The notes under the pieces: model-generated
Database searches by the model: none
What the model was told of the DNA's origin: nothing
What the model saw: the letters and a program-made list of their open reading frames with translations, nothing else
NCBI RefSeq assembly: GCF_004297875.1
Contig: NZ_SCSK01000067.1
Span: forward strand, 124,001-188,000
Length of the DNA stretch: 64,000 nt
Reading direction: 5' to 3'
Source of the DNA: Pandoraea sp.
GTDB taxonomy: Bacteria; Pseudomonadota; Gammaproteobacteria; Burkholderiales; Burkholderiaceae
Translations under genes and position numbers: made by a program
Shown here: in pieces, positions 61,459 to 64,000 of the stretch
Layout of the letters: each line of letters opens with the position of its first letter
Position numbering within the stretch: the first letter of the stretch is position 1

Positions 61459-61483
61459 ACGGCGCGGCGAGGTGCCGCGCCGT
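61459..61483 (+). repeat. Perfect 10-bp hairpin after ppsA
   Basis: ACGGCGCGGC and GCCGCGCCGT pair around GAGGT, 15 bases after the ppsA stop. There is no T-tract, so it probably stabilises the mRNA end upstream of the true terminator at 61508. Confidence 0.65.
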
Positions 61484-61507
61484 CAGTTGCGCGCCATTCC
61501 ATGTTAT

Positions 61508-61537
61508 AAACCCCGGTAGATGTTGCCGGGGTTTTTT
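61508..61537 (+). terminator. ppsA terminator
   Basis: CCCCGG (61511-61516) and CCGGGG (61526-61531) with flanking AAA/TTT form a 9-bp stem followed by six T. Confidence 0.85.
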
Positions 61538-61562
61538 ATTGGCATCGTTGCCGGGGAGCGAT

Positions 61563-62006
61563 GTGGTGGACATGATGCTGTTCTGGTTCGGACTGGCCGG
61601 CTTGGCGGTCGTCGCCGAGTTGATGACCGGCACGTTTTATCTGCTGATGATCGCGATCGGCTTCGTGGCTGGCGGGCTGGCCGCCATTGTCGGCATGAGC
61701 CATCCGGTGCAGGTCGTGCTGACTGCGGTGATCGCTGCCACAGCTGTCGCGCTGCTCCGGCGCAGCCGCTTCGGGCGGCGCCGCAAACTCGAAGCGGCGC
61801 GTGACCCGAATGTCAATCTCGATATCGGCCAGCGCCTGCGGGTCGAGGCGTGGCAGGCCGACGGTCGGGCGCGGGTCTCTTACCGAGGCGCAGATTGGGA
61901 CGTTGAACTAGCCCCAGGGCAGGTAGCAGCAACCGGCTGGTTCGAGATACGCGAGGTGCGGGGCAGTCGCCTGATCGTCGCCGCAGTCGGTCAGCACAAG
62001 ACTTGA
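61563..62006 (+). CDS. NfeD family membrane protein
   Basis: A small membrane protein (147 aa) with two or three N-terminal hydrophobic segments and a C-terminal OB-fold-like domain (RVSYRGADWDVEL is typical of NfeD). The GTG at 61563 is preferred because GGGGAG lies 4 bases before it; an ATG at 61572 is also possible, while the ORF-track TTG at 61539 overlaps the ppsA terminator. It is paired with the following SPFH gene, as NfeD proteins usually are; the pair is thought to organise membrane domains. Confidence 0.88.
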   Translation: MVDMMLFWFGLAGLAVVAELMTGTFYLLMIAIGFVAGGLAAIVGMSHPVQVVLTAVIAATAVALLRRSRFGRRRKLEAARDPNVNLDIGQRLRVEAWQADGRARVSYRGADWDVELAPGQVAATGWFEIREVRGSRLIVAAVGQHKT

Positions 62007-62082
62007 TCGCGGCGCGACGGGCCAGCGACGCGACACTCATTCAATTGCCGGCAACTGCCGGCCTCCATCGCCAGGGGGCAAG

Positions 62083-63027
62083 ATGTTCGATATCAACAGC
62101 GTTGCGCTGATCATTTTTGTGATCGCAGTTCTGATTGTCGTCCGATCGGTCAAGATCGTGCCGCAACAACACGCCTGGGTCGTCGAGCGGCTCGGGCGGT
62201 ATCACACCACCTTGACGCCGGGTTTGTCGATCGTTGTGCCGTTTATCGATCGTGTTGCCTACAAGCATGTCCTGAAGGAAATTCCGCTCGATGTGCCAAG
62301 TCAAGTGTGCATCACCAAGGACAATACGCAACTGCAGGTTGACGGGGTGCTGTATTTCCAGGTCACCGACGCAATGAAAGCCTCGTACGGCTCCAGCAAT
62401 TTCGTCTCGGCGATCACGCAACTATCGCAAACCACCTTGCGCAGCGTCATTGGCAAAATGGAACTGGACAAGACCTTCGAGGAACGCACGCATATCAATC
62501 AAAGCGTCGTGGATTCGCTGGACGAAGCCGCGGCGAACTGGGGCGTCAAGGTGCTGCGCTATGAAATCAAGGATTTGACCCCGCCCAAGGAAATCCTGCA
62601 TGCGATGCAGGCACAGATCACCGCCGAGCGCGAAAAGCGTGCATTGATCGCATCCTCCGAGGGTAAGCGTCAGGAGCAGATCAATCTGGCAAATGGCGCG
62701 CGCGAAGCGGCCATTCAAAAATCGGAAGGGGAGCGGCAGGCTTTTATCAACCGCGCTCAAGGCGAGGCCTCGGCAATCCTGGCGGTGGCCGAAGCCAATG
62801 CCCAGGCGATTCAAAAAATTGCCTATGCGATTCAGACCCAGGGCGGCATGGACGCAGTCAATCTTAAAGTGGCTGAACAGTACGTCGGCGCGTTCGGCAA
62901 TTTGGCCAAGACAGGCAATACCCTGATTGTGCCCGGCAATCTGAGTGACATCAGCGGCATGGTCGCAGCAGCGCTCAAGATCGTTCGAGGCAGTGAGTCG
63001 GCTCCAGCTGACCCCGCCAAAGGCTAG
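62083..63027 (+). CDS. SPFH/stomatin-family membrane protein (QmcA-like)
   Basis: A stomatin-type protein (314 aa) with one N-terminal membrane segment (about 5-25) followed by an SPFH domain (IVPQQHAWVVERLGRYHTTL onwards) and a coiled-coil region rich in Ala/Glu (about 190-265). It probably forms oligomers on the inner membrane together with the NfeD protein upstream. The ATG has AGGGGGCAAG before it. Confidence 0.9.
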   Translation: MFDINSVALIIFVIAVLIVVRSVKIVPQQHAWVVERLGRYHTTLTPGLSIVVPFIDRVAYKHVLKEIPLDVPSQVCITKDNTQLQVDGVLYFQVTDAMKASYGSSNFVSAITQLSQTTLRSVIGKMELDKTFEERTHINQSVVDSLDEAAANWGVKVLRYEIKDLTPPKEILHAMQAQITAEREKRALIASSEGKRQEQINLANGAREAAIQKSEGERQAFINRAQGEASAILAVAEANAQAIQKIAYAIQTQGGMDAVNLKVAEQYVGAFGNLAKTGNTLIVPGNLSDISGMVAAALKIVRGSESAPADPAKG

Positions 63028-63083
63028 TCGTTGGCGCGGCAATCGGTCCAATTGCCGCCGGACTGCCTGGTGGAGCGACTGGA

Positions 63084-63530
63084 TCAGCGCGGGTTGCGCA
63101 TCAGTCGTGCCTTCTCGCGCTCCCAGTCCCGCTTCTTCTCGGTCTCGCGCTTGTCGTGCAGCTTCTTGCCCTTGGCCAGGCCGATTTCGCATTTGACCAA
63201 GCCCTTGCTGTAGTGAAAGTTGAGCGGCACCAGCGTATAGCCGCGTTGCTCGACCTTGCCGATCAGGCGCCTGATTTCCTCGGAGTGCAACAGCAGCTTG
63301 CGGGTGCGTGTCGGATCCGGATGGATGTGCGTGGAGGCAGTGGGCAACGGACTGATGTGCGCGCCGATCAGGAACAACTCGCCGTCACGGATCACCACAT
63401 AGCCTTCCTTGATCTGACCGCGCCCGGCGCGAATCGCCTTGACTTCCCACCCCTCGAGCGCCAATCCGGCTTCATAGCGTTCCTCGATGAAATAGTCGAA
63501 GAAGGCCTTTTTGTTGTCGATTATGCTCAT
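63084..63530 (-). CDS. smpB: SsrA-binding protein SmpB
   Basis: The tmRNA partner (148 aa) for rescue of stalled ribosomes. The N-terminus has [22 protein letters not shown], and [11 protein letters not shown] and [23 protein letters not shown] follow, with a basic C-terminal tail that enters the mRNA channel. It is divergent from the RatA-like gene, a common arrangement. Confidence 0.97.
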   Translation of the reverse strand: MSIIDNKKAFFDYFIEERYEAGLALEGWEVKAIRAGRGQIKEGYVVIRDGELFLIGAHISPLPTASTHIHPDPTRTRKLLLHSEEIRRLIGKVEQRGYTLVPLNFHYSKGLVKCEIGLAKGKKLHDKRETEKKRDWEREKARLMRNPR

Positions 63531-63652
63531 TGAGGAAGACTTTACGTGAAGTGGCGCTAGGCTCGGGTAAAATTACAATTTTAACAAACAGTCTCGGCGG
63601 TGTGGCTTGGCGATGGCGCGCGGGCTACTGTCAAATCACGATCGCGAACGCA

Positions 63653-64000
63653 ATGGCAGAAGTCATCAAAACTGTGCTGATCCAGCACTCGGCGGAGCAG
63701 ATGTTCGATCTGGTAACCAATGTCGCCGATTATCCAAACTTCCTTCCATGGTGCGGCGGGGTCGAAATTCGTCATCAAGATGAAACTTCGATGGAAGCTT
63801 CAATCCGAATAGCGTTCAAGGGCTTGCATCAGCAATTCACGACGCGTAATCGCCATGATCGGCCCACCGCTATCGACATGGAGTTCGTCGACGGGCCGTT
63901 TAAGAAATTCTCCGGCGCCTGGCGCTTCACGCCGCTGCGCGAAAACGCCTGCAAAATCGAGTTCCGTCTGCACTACGAGTTTTCCAGCCTGCTGCTGGAA
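63653..64000 (+). CDS. ratA: RatA/COQ10-like START-domain protein (cut by window end)
   Basis: A START/polyketide-cyclase-fold protein; the first 116 codons are present and the frame runs out of the window. The start MAEVIKTVLIQHSAEQMFDLV and YPNFLPWCGGVEI are characteristic. E. coli RatA has been described as an inhibitor of 70S formation, while homologues (COQ10) bind ubiquinone; which applies here is unknown. It lies divergently from smpB, as in many proteobacteria. It is not in the ORF track because it lacks a stop. Confidence 0.88.
   Translation, partial: MAEVIKTVLIQHSAEQMFDLVTNVADYPNFLPWCGGVEIRHQDETSMEASIRIAFKGLHQQFTTRNRHDRPTAIDMEFVDGPFKKFSGAWRFTPLRENACKIEFRLHYEFSSLLLE

Overview
The window is a 64 kb piece of a GC-rich (roughly 60-65% by eye) proteobacterial chromosome. 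Gene content and order point to Burkholderiales, most likely a Burkholderiaceae member. The block rpsB-tsf-pyrH-frr-uppS-cdsA-dxr-rseP-bamA-skp-lpxD-fabZ-lpxA-lpxB-rnhB followed by divergent ppsR/ppsA, and the neighbours dapC-dapD-dapE, smc-zipA-ligA and glnD-map, are typical of that group. This assignment is inferred from synteny and protein character, not from a database search.

Layout. 1-2.2 kb: the 3' end of malate synthase (aceB) converges on the DEAD-box helicase rhlE through a bidirectional terminator. 2.5-9.7 kb: an ectoine module. A MarR-type regulator and ectA-ectB-ectC-ectD run on the plus strand and end at a terminator. Facing them on the minus strand is an ehuB-ehuC-ehuD-ehuA ABC importer for ectoine/hydroxyectoine. 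The cell can therefore make, hydroxylate and recapture the osmolyte from one compact locus. 9.8-12.8 kb: the overlapping genes tsaB-rimI-uracil-DNA glycosylase-DUF1853. 12.8-15 kb: thiD and lplT on the minus strand. 15.3-17.8 kb: alr and radA. 17.8-25.8 kb (minus strand): an ABC-F ATPase of the YheS type, cardiolipin synthase, prmB, and the succinylase-branch lysine/DAP genes dapE-arsC-like-dapD-dapC. 25.9-34.6 kb (plus strand): an EamA transporter, smc, zipA, ligA and def. 34.6-39.4 kb (minus strand): a pseudouridine synthase, glnD and map. 39.5-55 kb (plus strand): the long translation/envelope block from rpsB to a SpoU-type RNA methyltransferase.

At about 56.2-58.9 kb a group II intron sits in the divergent ppsR-ppsA intergenic region. 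It has an intact reverse transcriptase/maturase with a C-terminal HNH endonuclease, and its ribozyme domains V and VI can be seen. An 86-base near-palindrome lies between its 3' end and ppsA. The remaining sequence holds ppsA, an NfeD/SPFH membrane pair, smpB, and the start of a RatA/COQ10-like gene cut by the window end.

Most of the window is conserved housekeeping DNA. The accessory or unusual parts are the ectoine synthesis-plus-uptake locus with its candidate operators, the intron in a central-carbon control region, and several strong RNA hairpins between genes of the rpsB operon. No tRNA, rRNA, CRISPR array, prophage or insertion sequence was seen. Many long ORFs in the track are antisense or frame-shifted shadows produced by the high GC content.
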